Positions 6,933 to 14,408 are shown, counted from the first letter of the stretch. The stretch is DNA of 18,234 bases from JBJENW01 sp051880395 (GCA_051880395.1 JBJENW010000104.1:1-18234); one strand, 5' to 3'. Translations and numbers: made by a program. The notes: generated from the sequence alone by a model not told the origin.

Positions 6933-8765
6933 ATGTCAGGAGAAGATCAGGCATTTCAGCGAAGACTCAGAAAACATCATGATGAATTAAGATGGCTTTA
7001 CATGGAACTGTATCACAATGCAGATATGTTTGCCGAACTTTGTTCTCAGATGTATGAATATTATATGGCACGCAGGAAGAAGCTGAAGGAAAGAGATGAA
7101 GATCGTGAAGTAAATCCGGAGTGGTTTAAGAAAAACGATATGTTGGGAATGATGCTGTATATTGACAATTTTGCAGGCAGTATTGAGGGCGTCAGAAAGA
7201 ATCTTTCTTATCTGGAGTCTTGCAATGTGAACTGTATACATCTGATGCCGTTTCTGGATTCTCCAAAAGGAAGCAGTGACGGAGGTTATGCAGTTGCCGA
7301 TTTCCGTAAGGTGAAACCAGAGCTTGGCACAATGGAGGAGCTTTCTGAGTTGGCAGATGCATGTCATGAAAAAGGGATGAATCTTTGCATGGATTTTGTG
7401 ATGAATCATACTTCTGAGGATCATGAATGGGCAGTGCGCGCCAGACAGGGAGATGGCGAGTATATGAGTCGTTATTTTTTCTATGATAACTATGATATTC
7501 CACGAAGATATGAAGAGACCGTCCCACAGGTATTCCCGACAACAGCACCGGGGAATTTTACATATCTTCCGGATGCAGGACATTATGTAATGACAACATT
7601 TTATCCGTATCAGTGGGATTTAAATTATAAAAATCCGCGTGTGTTTAATGAAATGATGTATAATTTCCTGTTTCTTGCTAATCAGGGGATGGATATTATC
7701 CGTATTGATGCAGTTCCGTATATATGGAAGGAATTAGGCACACAAAGCCGAAATCTTCCACAGGTTCATACAATTGTTCGGATGATGCGTATTATTGGCG
7801 AGATTGTATGTCCCAGTGTCCTGCTTCTTGGTGAAGTGGTTATGGAGCCGAAAAAGGTGGTGCCGTATTTTGGCACGGTGGAAAAACCGGAATGTCATAT
7901 GCTCTATAATGTAACGACTATGGCTACTACATGGAGTTGTGTGGCGATGCAGGATACAAGGCTTTTAAAAAGGCAGATGGATATTGTAAATAATCTGCCA
8001 AAAGAGTATACATTTCTCAACTATCTTCGGTGTCATGATGATGTTGGCTGGGGACTTGATTTTGATACATTGAAATGGTGGGGAATGAAGGAAATAGAAC
8101 ATAAGCGATTCTTGAATGATTACTTTACTGGAAAAACGGGAAGAAGTGAGAGTCGTGGGGAACTGTATAATGATGATCCTGTGACGCAGGATGCAAGATT
8201 CTGTGGAACGACGGCTTCCATGTGCGGAGTAGAGAGTGCCGGATTTGAAAAAGATGAGCGTAAGATGGCAGATGCCATCAGGATGGATATCATGCTCCAT
8301 GCCTATATGCTGACACAATCAGGGATTCCAATGCTGTACAGCGGTGATGAAGTAGGACAGGTAAATGATTATTCTTACAAACAAGATCCGGATAGATGGG
8401 TGGATTCTCGTTATATTCATCGTGGTAAGTTTCGATGGGAGCTGGCGCAAAAGCGCAAGGACAAAAAAAGTGTAGAAGGAAGAATCTTTAGCGCTCTGGA
8501 TAAACTGGAAAAAATTCGAAAAAGAGAGTCTGTGTTTGATTCATTTGCCAATGTATATACATATGATGTACATGAAGATGCGATTCTCTGCATCATGAGA
8601 GAAAAAGACGGGGAAAAATTCTTTGGTATTTTTAACTTTAGCAGTAGTGAAAAGACAGCGTGGATGCAGGAAGAGGGAAGGTATCAGGATCTTGTGACCG
8701 ATGAAAAAACAGAGATAAATAATATAGTGATATCGGGACATGATTTCCGTTGGTTAAAAAAATAG
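6933..8765 (+). CDS. GH13 subfamily 4 enzyme, amylosucrase-like / sucrose hydrolase
   Basis: A 610-aa alpha-amylase superfamily protein with the layout of amylosucrases: a helical N-terminal domain (about 1-70, LRKHHDELRWLYMELYHNAD), a (beta/alpha)8 barrel and a C-terminal beta domain. Catalytic residues are visible: Asp259 in IIRIDAV (nucleophile), Glu301 in LLLGEVV (acid/base) and Asp369 in YLRCHDDVGW (stabiliser). The stretch RIDAVPYIWKELGTQSRNLP and the CHDD-GW motif are characteristic of GH13_4. Amylosucrases turn sucrose into alpha-1,4-glucan plus fructose; sucrose hydrolases of the same subfamily give glucose plus fructose, and the sequence alone does not decide. It starts two bases after the kinase stop, with AAGGAG 7 bases upstream, and is the last gene before the terminator. 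Confidence 0.85.
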   Translation: MSGEDQAFQRRLRKHHDELRWLYMELYHNADMFAELCSQMYEYYMARRKKLKERDEDREVNPEWFKKNDMLGMMLYIDNFAGSIEGVRKNLSYLESCNVNCIHLMPFLDSPKGSSDGGYAVADFRKVKPELGTMEELSELADACHEKGMNLCMDFVMNHTSEDHEWAVRARQGDGEYMSRYFFYDNYDIPRRYEETVPQVFPTTAPGNFTYLPDAGHYVMTTFYPYQWDLNYKNPRVFNEMMYNFLFLANQGMDIIRIDAVPYIWKELGTQSRNLPQVHTIVRMMRIIGEIVCPSVLLLGEVVMEPKKVVPYFGTVEKPECHMLYNVTTMATTWSCVAMQDTRLLKRQMDIVNNLPKEYTFLNYLRCHDDVGWGLDFDTLKWWGMKEIEHKRFLNDYFTGKTGRSESRGELYNDDPVTQDARFCGTTASMCGVESAGFEKDERKMADAIRMDIMLHAYMLTQSGIPMLYSGDEVGQVNDYSYKQDPDRWVDSRYIHRGKFRWELAQKRKDKKSVEGRIFSALDKLEKIRKRESVFDSFANVYTYDVHEDAILCIMREKDGEKFFGIFNFSSSEKTAWMQEEGRYQDLVTDEKTEINNIVISGHDFRWLKK

Positions 8766-8774
8766 ATATGGTAT

Positions 8775-8834
8775 GGCGGCTTGCTTTTGTCGGTATTGAT
8801 TAGGTACTGGTTGAAGGCAGAGCCGCCCTTTTTT
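8775..8834 (+). terminator. rho-independent terminator of the sucrose operon
   Basis: GGCGGCT (8775-8781) pairs with AGCCGCC (8821-8827); weaker pairing extends inward (GC and TTTT against GAAG), and TTTTTT follows at 8829-8834. It lies 10 bases after the GH13 stop. The loop is long, but the G+C-rich stem and T-run are clear. Confidence 0.75.
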
Positions 8835-8919
8835 AATAAAGGGTTTCCTTCACACAGGTTTTATGTACAATCCTTTTGGCATAGAATGTAAAGAAATCTG
8901 TTTGCTGAAGGAGAGATAT

Positions 8920-9078
8920 ATGCAGATGGAGAAAAAGCAGAATGAAAGTTATGAATATGAAGGGTATCGAGTATGTGCACATTTTCATGGAGACAAGACT
9001 TTGGTGGAGTGTTTAAAGAACCTGGCAGAACGTAGAACAGATCAAAGGCAATGCTCTGTGAAAAGCGGGGTGAAATGA
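8920..9078 (+). CDS. small protein coupled to the serine recombinase
   Basis: A 52-aa protein (MQMEKKQNESYEYEGYRVCA...) started by ATG 8920 with a strong AAGGAGAG just upstream; an in-frame ATG at 8863 has no ribosome site. Its TGA overlaps the recombinase start (ATGA, 9075-9078), so the two are translationally coupled. Small proteins with a core like YRVCAHF..DKTLVECL lie upstream of serine recombinases in many clostridial elements. TnpW-type transposon proteins and recombination directionality factors are possible comparisons, but I do not recognise a defined domain. It is the best candidate in this element for an accessory or excision factor. Confidence 0.6.
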   Translation: MQMEKKQNESYEYEGYRVCAHFHGDKTLVECLKNLAERRTDQRQCSVKSGVK

Positions 9079-10532
9079 TGTATCAGATGGCCGCATATTG
9101 TCGTTTATCAAAAGACGATGGAAAAAATAAAGTCAGTGAAAGCATTGAGAATCAGTTGAAATTGATTCGGGAGTATATAAGCAAGTCAGAAGATATGGAA
9201 CTTGCAGATATCTATATAGATGATGGCTATTCAGGGCTTTATTTTGCAAACAGACCGGAATTTCAGCGAATGATGGAGAATATTTACAAAGGACGTATTC
9301 AGGGAGTAATCACGAAAGACATTTCACGGTTAGGTCGTGAGCATATTGAAACCAGTCATTACATTGAACGGGTATTTCCATCGTTGGGAATTCGGTATAT
9401 TGCTATTTTGGATGGCGTGGATTCTATGTCGCATAGAAATGAGGAATTGGCTCAGTTTAAAACATTGTTTAATGATATGTACAGCCGTGACATTTCTAAA
9501 AAGATCAAGGGGACTCTTATGGCACAAAAAAAGCGTGGACAATTCATGTCTGGTTTTGCCCCTTATGGATATGTAAAGGATCCGGAAGATAAACATCATT
9601 TTCTCGTGGATGAAGAAGCAGCAAAGGTGGTCCGTAGGATTTATTATATGTATCTGGAAGGTTATTCCGCGGGTGGAATTGCCAGGAAGCTGAATGAGGA
9701 AGGGATCCTTACTCCATCAGAATATAAAAGAAAAGTTCAGGGACTTAAATACTCTAACGCACGGGAAAAAGCCGGTGCAACAAGGTGGGCATATCCGACC
9801 ATCAACGTGATTTTGAAAAATCGGGTTTATATTGGAGCAATGGTACAGCATAAATCAGAGAAAATATCCTATAAAATGGAAAAGATTCGATATATACCGG
9901 AAGAACAACAGTATATGGTGGAAGGAATGCATGAACCGATCATCACCAAAGATACTTTCGAACAGGTACAGAAGATCATGAAAAAAAGAACCCGGACACC
10001 GGGACTTCAAAGTGAAGCAAGGAAAGTAAATCCTTATGCCGGGATTCTTGTTTGCGGTGATTGTGGATATACTCTCCAGAGAGTCACCTGCAAGGGTGGT
10101 TATGAGTGTGGAACCTATCATAAAAAAGGAAATACCATCTGCTATTCTCACTTTATTAAGAAAGAAGTTCTGGATTTTATTGTGAAAAATGAAATTCAAA
10201 GACAAGCGAAACTGGCACTGAAAGAAAGTGATAAGGATGAAATACTAAAAGAAGAATATCTGTCCTATAAGGCAGAATATGAAAAACAGGATCAGGATCT
10301 TAGGGAGAAAATTCAGCAGGCAGAGCAGGAAAAAGACAGTTTTGGAGAAACTGAGGAAGCTTACGAAAACTGGATAGAAAAATTTATCAAATACGGGACG
10401 CTCACAGAGGTAACACGAGAAATTGTGACGGAGCTTATTGACAAAATCATAGTGAATGGGGATATGAGCATTGATATTTTCTTTAAGTATCAGTCGCTTT
10501 ATGCAGTAATCGAGAAATACAAATCAGAATAG
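9075..10532 (+). CDS. large serine recombinase (site-specific integrase / transposase)
   Basis: A 485-aa large serine recombinase. The N-terminal resolvase domain (about 5-150) has AAYCRLSKDDG with catalytic Ser12, then SESIENQ and ITKDISRLGRE. The 'recombinase' DNA-binding domain follows (about 170-275, PYGYVKDPEDKHHFLVDEEA), then a zinc ribbon with Cys327, Cys330, Cys345 and Cys356, and a charged coiled-coil region near 395-450. It is intact and of ordinary length for this class, shorter than Tn4451 TnpX. ATG 9075 overlaps the stop of the small upstream gene; a start at 9051 is possible but less well placed. As the only recombinase inside the 12.5-kb insertion, it most probably made the CACATGA junctions and could excise the element. 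No terminator follows. Confidence 0.93.
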   Translation: MMYQMAAYCRLSKDDGKNKVSESIENQLKLIREYISKSEDMELADIYIDDGYSGLYFANRPEFQRMMENIYKGRIQGVITKDISRLGREHIETSHYIERVFPSLGIRYIAILDGVDSMSHRNEELAQFKTLFNDMYSRDISKKIKGTLMAQKKRGQFMSGFAPYGYVKDPEDKHHFLVDEEAAKVVRRIYYMYLEGYSAGGIARKLNEEGILTPSEYKRKVQGLKYSNAREKAGATRWAYPTINVILKNRVYIGAMVQHKSEKISYKMEKIRYIPEEQQYMVEGMHEPIITKDTFEQVQKIMKKRTRTPGLQSEARKVNPYAGILVCGDCGYTLQRVTCKGGYECGTYHKKGNTICYSHFIKKEVLDFIVKNEIQRQAKLALKESDKDEILKEEYLSYKAEYEKQDQDLREKIQQAEQEKDSFGETEEAYENWIEKFIKYGTLTEVTREIVTELIDKIIVNGDMSIDIFFKYQSLYAVIEKYKSE

Positions 10533-10600
10533 AATATAGTGCAAAAACTCAAATGTAGGAAGGTCCTTGATGATCAAAATCAAAACATAAGACGATAATT

Positions 10601-10620
10601 ATGTTATAAAAATGTAACAT
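10601..10620. promoter_or_regulatory. candidate XRE operator
   Basis: Inverted repeat ATGTTA-(8)-TAACAT, ending 6 bases before the -35 of the XRE promoter. Its position suits an autoregulatory site for the adjacent helix-turn-helix protein; binding is inferred. Confidence 0.4.
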
Positions 10621-10626
10621 TTTGCG

Positions 10627-10654
10627 TTGACAATGATCTGTTTTGTGATAATAT
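10627..10654 (+). promoter_or_regulatory. promoter of the XRE-ImmA-PIN operon
   Basis: Consensus TTGACA (10627-10632) and TAATAT (10649-10654) separated by 16 bp in an A+T-rich stretch; a TATAAT at 10655-10660 overlaps the predicted start region. It is about 30 bp before the XRE ATG. Confidence 0.6.
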
Positions 10655-10682
10655 TATAATATATGGAAATGGAGGGATAATC

Positions 10683-11015
10683 ATGAACGAAATGTTGGGG
10701 AGCCGAATTAAGGCTTTGAGAATTGCGAAAAATTTTACTCAAGAGCAGGTTGCTGAACATATTGGTGTCAGTCGACAGAAGTATGCCAGAATTGAGAACG
10801 GAGTGAATAGCATTACATTGGATATCCTTTCTAGAATTGCGGGAGTTTTTGAGATAAGTGTGGGGGATATCACAAGAGTCCTTAATGAAACTCCAACAGT
10901 TGCGTACAGAGTAGGAGAAGAAGGGGACTCTTCTAAAAAAATATTCGATATGCTTGATTTGTTTTATGCAAATAAGCATATGTATGCAAAACTTCAGCAC
11001 AAGGATATCGTTTAG
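10683..11015 (+). CDS. XRE-family helix-turn-helix regulator
   Basis: A 110-aa DNA-binding protein. Residues 5-62 form an HTH_3/Cro-CI domain (LGSRIKALRIAKNFTQEQVA, then GVSRQKYARIENG). The C-terminal 50 residues are short and partly helical (KKIFDMLDLFYANKHMY). GGAGG lies 7 bases before the ATG at 10683. It is the first gene of a three-gene unit, 11 bases ahead of the ImmA-type peptidase. XRE regulators next to ImmA/IrrE peptidases usually repress their own locus and are inactivated by the peptidase, as ImmR/ImmA do in ICEBs1. Here the PIN protein or the element's own genes are the likely targets. Confidence 0.9.
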   Translation: MNEMLGSRIKALRIAKNFTQEQVAEHIGVSRQKYARIENGVNSITLDILSRIAGVFEISVGDITRVLNETPTVAYRVGEEGDSSKKIFDMLDLFYANKHMYAKLQHKDIV

Positions 11016-11026
11016 GAGGAGTTTGT

Positions 11027-11848
11027 ATGCAAGAGAGTAGAAAGAGAGAGATTCGCATAAAAGTAGCCTCTTTTAGAGAAAAATGTAAAATAAGTCGATA
11101 TGGTATTATTGATTTGTTCAAAGAATGTGAGAGACTGGACTACAAACTTCTTAGATACCCACTTGGAGAAAATGCAGATCTTGGATTTACTATAAAAAGG
11201 GATAATGATATCATAATTTTTACGAACAGTTGTAGTAGATTATCGAGAGAAATCTTTACGCTTGCGCATGAAATTGGTCACATTGTTCTTCATCTAGAAG
11301 AGAATAAATCTTTTATTGATGATAATGTGACCATAACAGAAAGAAGTACTGATGAAAAGGAACAAGAGGCTAATTATTTTGCGGCATGTTTGCTGATGCC
11401 AGATGAGGATGTTCGCAGATTTATTGATTTGGAAGTTCAGAATTTTAAAGAAAAAGGCCTCTCTGCGATGGATATTGCCCGAATGATGTCTGAATTTAAT
11501 GTTAGTTTTGATATGGCATTAAATCGTTTAAAGAGTCTTGATATTATTGATGCGAATCAAAGACTTTGTCTTGATGATGAGAAAACGGAGAAAAGAGTTA
11601 GTAATTTACTTCGAAGTGTAGGTGGTAATGCAAGGTTAAATATTGCTAGTAATGAAATTGATATACCACATGAGTATATTGATTATGTAATTTATAATTA
11701 CAATCATAATGCTGTTCCGAGAGAAACATTGGAAAAGGTTCTTGCATGTTATCAGTTGAGCATAGAAGATGTTGAAGACAAATTAGTTGAACATGTTGAT
11801 AATGATGACGATGACTTAGAAGATCTGATAGGAGGTTTGGACGATTGA
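11027..11848 (+). CDS. ImmA/IrrE-family metallopeptidase with C-terminal extension
   Basis: A 273-aa member of the COG2856 (ImmA/IrrE) family. The zinc site HEIGH lies at 81-85 with a probable third ligand Glu114 in EQEANYFAACLLMP, the family's usual spacing. Residues 140-170 look like a small helical, possibly HTH-like segment (LSAMDIARMMSEFNVSFDMA). About 90 further residues end in a very acidic tail (NDDDDLEDLIGGLDD). AGGAGGAG precedes the ATG. The last four bases overlap the TTG start of the PIN gene. By analogy with ImmA it would cleave the XRE repressor after a signal such as DNA damage. The extension suggests an added partner-binding role, perhaps towards the PIN protein; that is inference. 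Confidence 0.88.
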   Translation: MQESRKREIRIKVASFREKCKISRYGIIDLFKECERLDYKLLRYPLGENADLGFTIKRDNDIIIFTNSCSRLSREIFTLAHEIGHIVLHLEENKSFIDDNVTITERSTDEKEQEANYFAACLLMPDEDVRRFIDLEVQNFKEKGLSAMDIARMMSEFNVSFDMALNRLKSLDIIDANQRLCLDDEKTEKRVSNLLRSVGGNARLNIASNEIDIPHEYIDYVIYNYNHNAVPRETLEKVLACYQLSIEDVEDKLVEHVDNDDDDLEDLIGGLDD

Positions 11849-12501
11849 GAGCCTCTTTAGATACGAATGTTATTATTCATTTTTATAGGGCAGGTCTTCA
11901 AAAGATATTATTCGATTTTTTTGATGAGGGTGTATTTATCTATGAACAGATTCGTAATATTGAATTAGAGAATCATGGACAGGATGTGCTTGATAAAGTT
12001 GATTCTGATATTGCTGCTGGGAACATAGAATTATTTACGGATAAAAAATTGAAGAATTTAGCTGTCTATATGATTTTTGAAAACAATGTCAATAAGAATA
12101 GAAATTTATATGGTGCCGGTGATCTGGGAGAGGTATACGCAATTTCATTGGCGCAAACACTTGGTGCATACTCATTGGTGACAGACGATACAAAGCAAGG
12201 TGGACCTTACATGTCATTACTCCAGTTTGAGGATGATATTATGCCATTTACTTTTGCGGATGTTTTGATTTTAAGATACCTTCTTGGTGTAGTCGATGAA
12301 TATCAGACAGTGGATGATTTTAATTCAATAAATAGCGCTTCAGATTTGAATTGGGCATTTAAGAGTCAAGTGGTAAAGTTTATTAAACGGTTTTTTAAAG
12401 ATCCATATCGAGATGAGGATACAGAATGGATTAAGAAACTTGCCAGTGAGAATAATGTAAATATTAAAATGAAACTGTTGGCTTTAAGTAAGCTAATATG
12501 A
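11845..12501 (+). CDS. PIN-domain protein, putative ribonuclease toxin
   Basis: A 218-aa protein that opens like a PIN nuclease (MRASLDTNVIIHFY, Asp6). The other acidic positions fit the fold: Glu40, then GDLGEVYAISLAQTLGA (Asp93, Glu96), then VTDD (Asp114/Asp115). About 95 extra residues follow, with no motif I recognise. The start is TTG at 11845, overlapping the ImmA-type stop (TTGA), with AGGAGG at 11830-11835, 9 bases upstream; the nearest ATGs would remove the catalytic Asp6. The close coupling suggests the peptidase (or XRE) controls or neutralises it. It could be an RNA-cutting toxin, a stability module for the element, or an anti-phage effector. PIN assignment is fairly sure; function is inferred. 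Confidence 0.75.
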   Translation: MRASLDTNVIIHFYRAGLQKILFDFFDEGVFIYEQIRNIELENHGQDVLDKVDSDIAAGNIELFTDKKLKNLAVYMIFENNVNKNRNLYGAGDLGEVYAISLAQTLGAYSLVTDDTKQGGPYMSLLQFEDDIMPFTFADVLILRYLLGVVDEYQTVDDFNSINSASDLNWAFKSQVVKFIKRFFKDPYRDEDTEWIKKLASENNVNIKMKLLALSKLI

Positions 12502-12507
12502 TTAGTT

Positions 12508-12546
12508 AAGGATTGTGTAGAAATACATGATCCTTCAGTTTTTTTT
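12508..12546 (+). terminator. rho-independent terminator of the XRE-ImmA-PIN operon
   Basis: AAGGAT (12508-12513) pairs with ATCCTT (12530-12535), with inner TGTA/TACA closing a GAAA loop, followed by eight T at 12539-12546. It sits about 30 bp from the right end of the element and would stop transcription entering the host gene. Confidence 0.8.
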
Positions 12547-12558
12547 AAGTAACAATTG

Positions 12559-12590
12559 TTCCCTTAGTTATAATGAACACATGATGGGTC
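12559..12590 (+). other. right attachment junction (attR-like)
   Basis: Second copy of CACATGA (12578-12584), followed directly by the resumed S8 reading frame. The element side, read inward on the minus strand from 12575, gives C.TTATA..T..GGGAA, agreeing with the left end at 12 of 19 positions. Both alignments centre on CA at 12580-12581. The junction is defined by gene continuity; the recombinase-binding role is inferred. Confidence 0.7.
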
Positions 12591-13500
12591 TTCCCTTTTA
12601 GAACGGTTTATTGATGACATTTCAAATATCTGGAAGAGCAGTATCTGTATTGGTGCGGGAAATGAGGCTTCCAGCGCCGGACACACATCCGGGCAGCTTA
12701 CAGAAGCACAGGAAGAAATTATAGAGCTGGCAGTTCAGAACAGCCAGCCCTCCTTTGGAATTCAAATATGGAAAGAATATGTAGATACCGTAGATGTTTC
12801 GCTTGTTTCTCCGTCCGGAATCACAGTGGGACCGATTCAGCAGATTCTGGGGGCACAGAGGTATACGGCAGGACAAACGGAGATACTTTTGTATTACGGA
12901 GAACCGAGTCCCTACAGTACAAAGCAGGAGATTTATATTGATCTGATTCCACGGGAAAGTTATGTAAATCCGGGAGTCTGGAAGATCATTCTGACTCCGC
13001 GAAGAATTGTGTCCGGAGCATATGAAATGTGGCTTCCGACTGAAGGCATATTAAACCGTGGAACAGGGTTTTTATTTCCTACCAAAAGTACGACGCTGAC
13101 AATTCCGTCTACTGCCGGAAGAGTGATTACTGTGGGGGCATATGATGCTCTAACTTTTGCTTATGCCGATTTCTCCGGAAGAGGACCTCTTGCCATGGAA
13201 TCGACGGGTATCGCAAAGCCGGATTTAGCAGCTCCCGGAGTAAATGTGCGGACAACTGCAGTAGGCGGAGGATATGTGACGGTCAGCGGTACATCTTTTG
13301 CCACACCTTTTGTTACAGGAAGTGCTGCACTATTGATGGAGTGGGGAATCATAAAAGGAAATGATCCATATCTTTACGGAGAAAAGGTAAAAGCGTATTT
13401 AAGGAGAGGGGCAAGAAAACTGCCGGGGTTTGATATGTATCCAAATCCGCAGGTGGGGTATGGGGCATTATGTGTGAGCGAAAGCCTGCCTAAGAGATGA
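12580..13500 (+). pseudogene. S8 subtilisin-like peptidase, downstream fragment
   Basis: From the His codon at 12580 the frame is open to TGA 13498-13500 (306 residues): HDGSSLLERFIDDISNIWKS, then CIGAGNEASSAGHTSG with the oxyanion Asn of GNE. Much later comes GTSFATPFVTGSAALLMEWG with the catalytic Ser. The long insert between GNE and GTS, with a jelly-roll-like stretch (VDVSLVSPSGITVGP), is typical of clostridial Csp-type subtilisins, which process germination or spore proteins in some species. The N-terminal half is 12.5 kb away at 3-83. The fragment has no start or ribosome site of its own; the GTG at 12826 is internal. Every motif in this half is intact, so the gene could work again if the element left. 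Confidence 0.92.
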
Positions 13501-13537
13501 AGTTAAAAAGAAACGAAAAATTACAAAATGCTGTTGA

Positions 13538-13648
13538 CGGGACAATGCTTTAGCAAAAAATGAAATTATACAACAAATTAAAAGTATTGGAAAAGATATT
13601 GACATGTATTATAATTTTAATACGAAGATTAAAGATGTAATCAATTAA
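13538..13648 (+). pseudogene. small A+T-rich coding remnant
   Basis: A 36-codon open stretch without a start, reading RDNALAKNEIIQQIKSIGKD and then IDMYYNFNTKIKDVIN before TAA. The regular mix of charged and hydrophobic residues looks protein-like, but I recognise no family. It lies in the 201-bp A+T-rich gap between the S8 3' end and the DUF3791 gene and may be the tail of a lost gene. Confidence 0.25.
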
Positions 13649-13701
13649 ATAAATAAAAATAAAATTAATAAACAAATATTAAGTAAAGGAAGGTCGAATT
13701 T

Positions 13702-13941
13702 GTGATGCAGGATGAAAAAATAAAAAATTCCAGTGAGCTGGAGTTTGCCGTGTTTTGCATTGAAAATGTGGCGGCAAAGCTGGGTGTAGATGCAGAGTAT
13801 GTCTATCAAGCATTTACTGAAAAGAGTGATATTCTGAACGGATATATCGTGCCGGAATATGAAGTGCTGCATACTCAGAGCCGGGAATATATCGTAGACG
13901 ACATTCTTGACGTGATGAAAGAAAGGGGTGTGAAAGTATGA
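13702..13941 (+). CDS. DUF3791-family protein
   Basis: A 79-aa protein. The core SELEFAVFCIENVAAKLGVD through YEVLHTQSREYIVDDILDVM matches the DUF3791 pattern. It is a small cytoplasmic protein without signal or membrane segment. AAAGGAAGG ends 8 bases before GTG 13702; ATG 13705 is an equally possible start. The stop overlaps the next gene (ATGA, 13938-13941). DUF3791 genes are regularly found beside DUF3990 genes in Firmicutes, which suggests partner or antitoxin function; the biochemical role is unknown to me. Confidence 0.8.
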   Translation: MMQDEKIKNSSELEFAVFCIENVAAKLGVDAEYVYQAFTEKSDILNGYIVPEYEVLHTQSREYIVDDILDVMKERGVKV

Positions 13942-14408
13942 TTCTCTATCATGGTTCCTTTCTAGAGATTGCCAAGCCGGATTTGGTTCATTCCCGTCCT
14001 AATGTTGACTTCGGACGTGGCTTCTATGTCACGCCACTGCATGAGCAGGCTGAAAAGTGGTGCGGAAAGTTCAAACGTCGTGGAAAAGACGGTATTATTT
14101 CTCGATATGAGTATGATGAAAGCCGGAAAGTTGAACTGAAAATATTGAAATTCGATTCGTATTCCGAGGAATGGCTGGATTTCATTCTGAACTGCCGTAG
14201 CGGAAAAGATTCGACAAATTATGACCTTGTTGTGGGCGGTGTTGCCAATGATAAGGTATTCAATACGGTGGAACTGTTTTTTGACGGATTGATTGATAAG
14301 ATGGAAGCCATCAACCGTCTGCGATATGAAAAGCCGAACCTGCAAATTTGTTTCCGAACAGAGAAGGCATTGTCTCTGCTGCATTTTGAAGGGAGTGAAA
14401 TATTATGA
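13938..14408 (+). CDS. DUF3990-family protein, ADP-ribosyltransferase-like
   Basis: A 156-aa protein. It starts MILYHGSFLEIAKPDL and continues VDFGRGFYVTPLHEQAEKWC, the DUF3990 signature. YHGS (His5) and GFYVT (Tyr30) resemble the His and Tyr of H-Y-E type ADP-ribosyltransferase folds, and a conserved-looking NLQICF (Gln136) near the end could hold the third position. If so, it would modify a protein or nucleic acid using NAD. This is a fold-level inference; no activity can be read off directly. It overlaps both neighbours by four bases, so all three proteins are probably made together, as expected of a toxin with its partners. Confidence 0.8.
   Translation: MILYHGSFLEIAKPDLVHSRPNVDFGRGFYVTPLHEQAEKWCGKFKRRGKDGIISRYEYDESRKVELKILKFDSYSEEWLDFILNCRSGKDSTNYDLVVGGVANDKVFNTVELFFDGLIDKMEAINRLRYEKPNLQICFRTEKALSLLHFEGSEIL

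Larger units (their letters stand above)
79..12584. mobile_element. 12.5-kb serine-recombinase element carrying a sucrose locus, inserted in an S8 peptidase gene
   Basis: Both ends are defined by the broken S8 gene and by a shared CACATGA at 79-85 and 12578-12584. One copy plus the intervening DNA is 12,499 bp. Deleting it rejoins the host gene in frame. Contents are the LacI-controlled sucrose operon, a small ORF plus large serine recombinase, and an XRE / ImmA / PIN operon. I see no relaxase, type IV secretion, replication or phage structural gene, so it is not a complete ICE or prophage. It could be a minimal integrative element, a TnpX-like transposon with metabolic cargo, or the reduced form of a larger element. 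A serine recombinase with a very short identical core fits the observed junctions. Boundaries are strongly supported; present mobility is inferred. Confidence 0.9.

Noticed and set aside
6987..7583. 198-codon minus-strand frame opposite the GH13 gene
   Set aside because: Composition is Cys/His/Ile-rich and motif-free, as expected of the antisense of a strongly coding frame; the plus strand carries a complete GH13_4 protein.
12826..13500. Stand-alone protein starting at GTG 12826
   Set aside because: It is internal to the S8 frame, which is open without interruption from 12580; no ribosome site precedes the GTG and the N-terminal motifs of the family lie before it.
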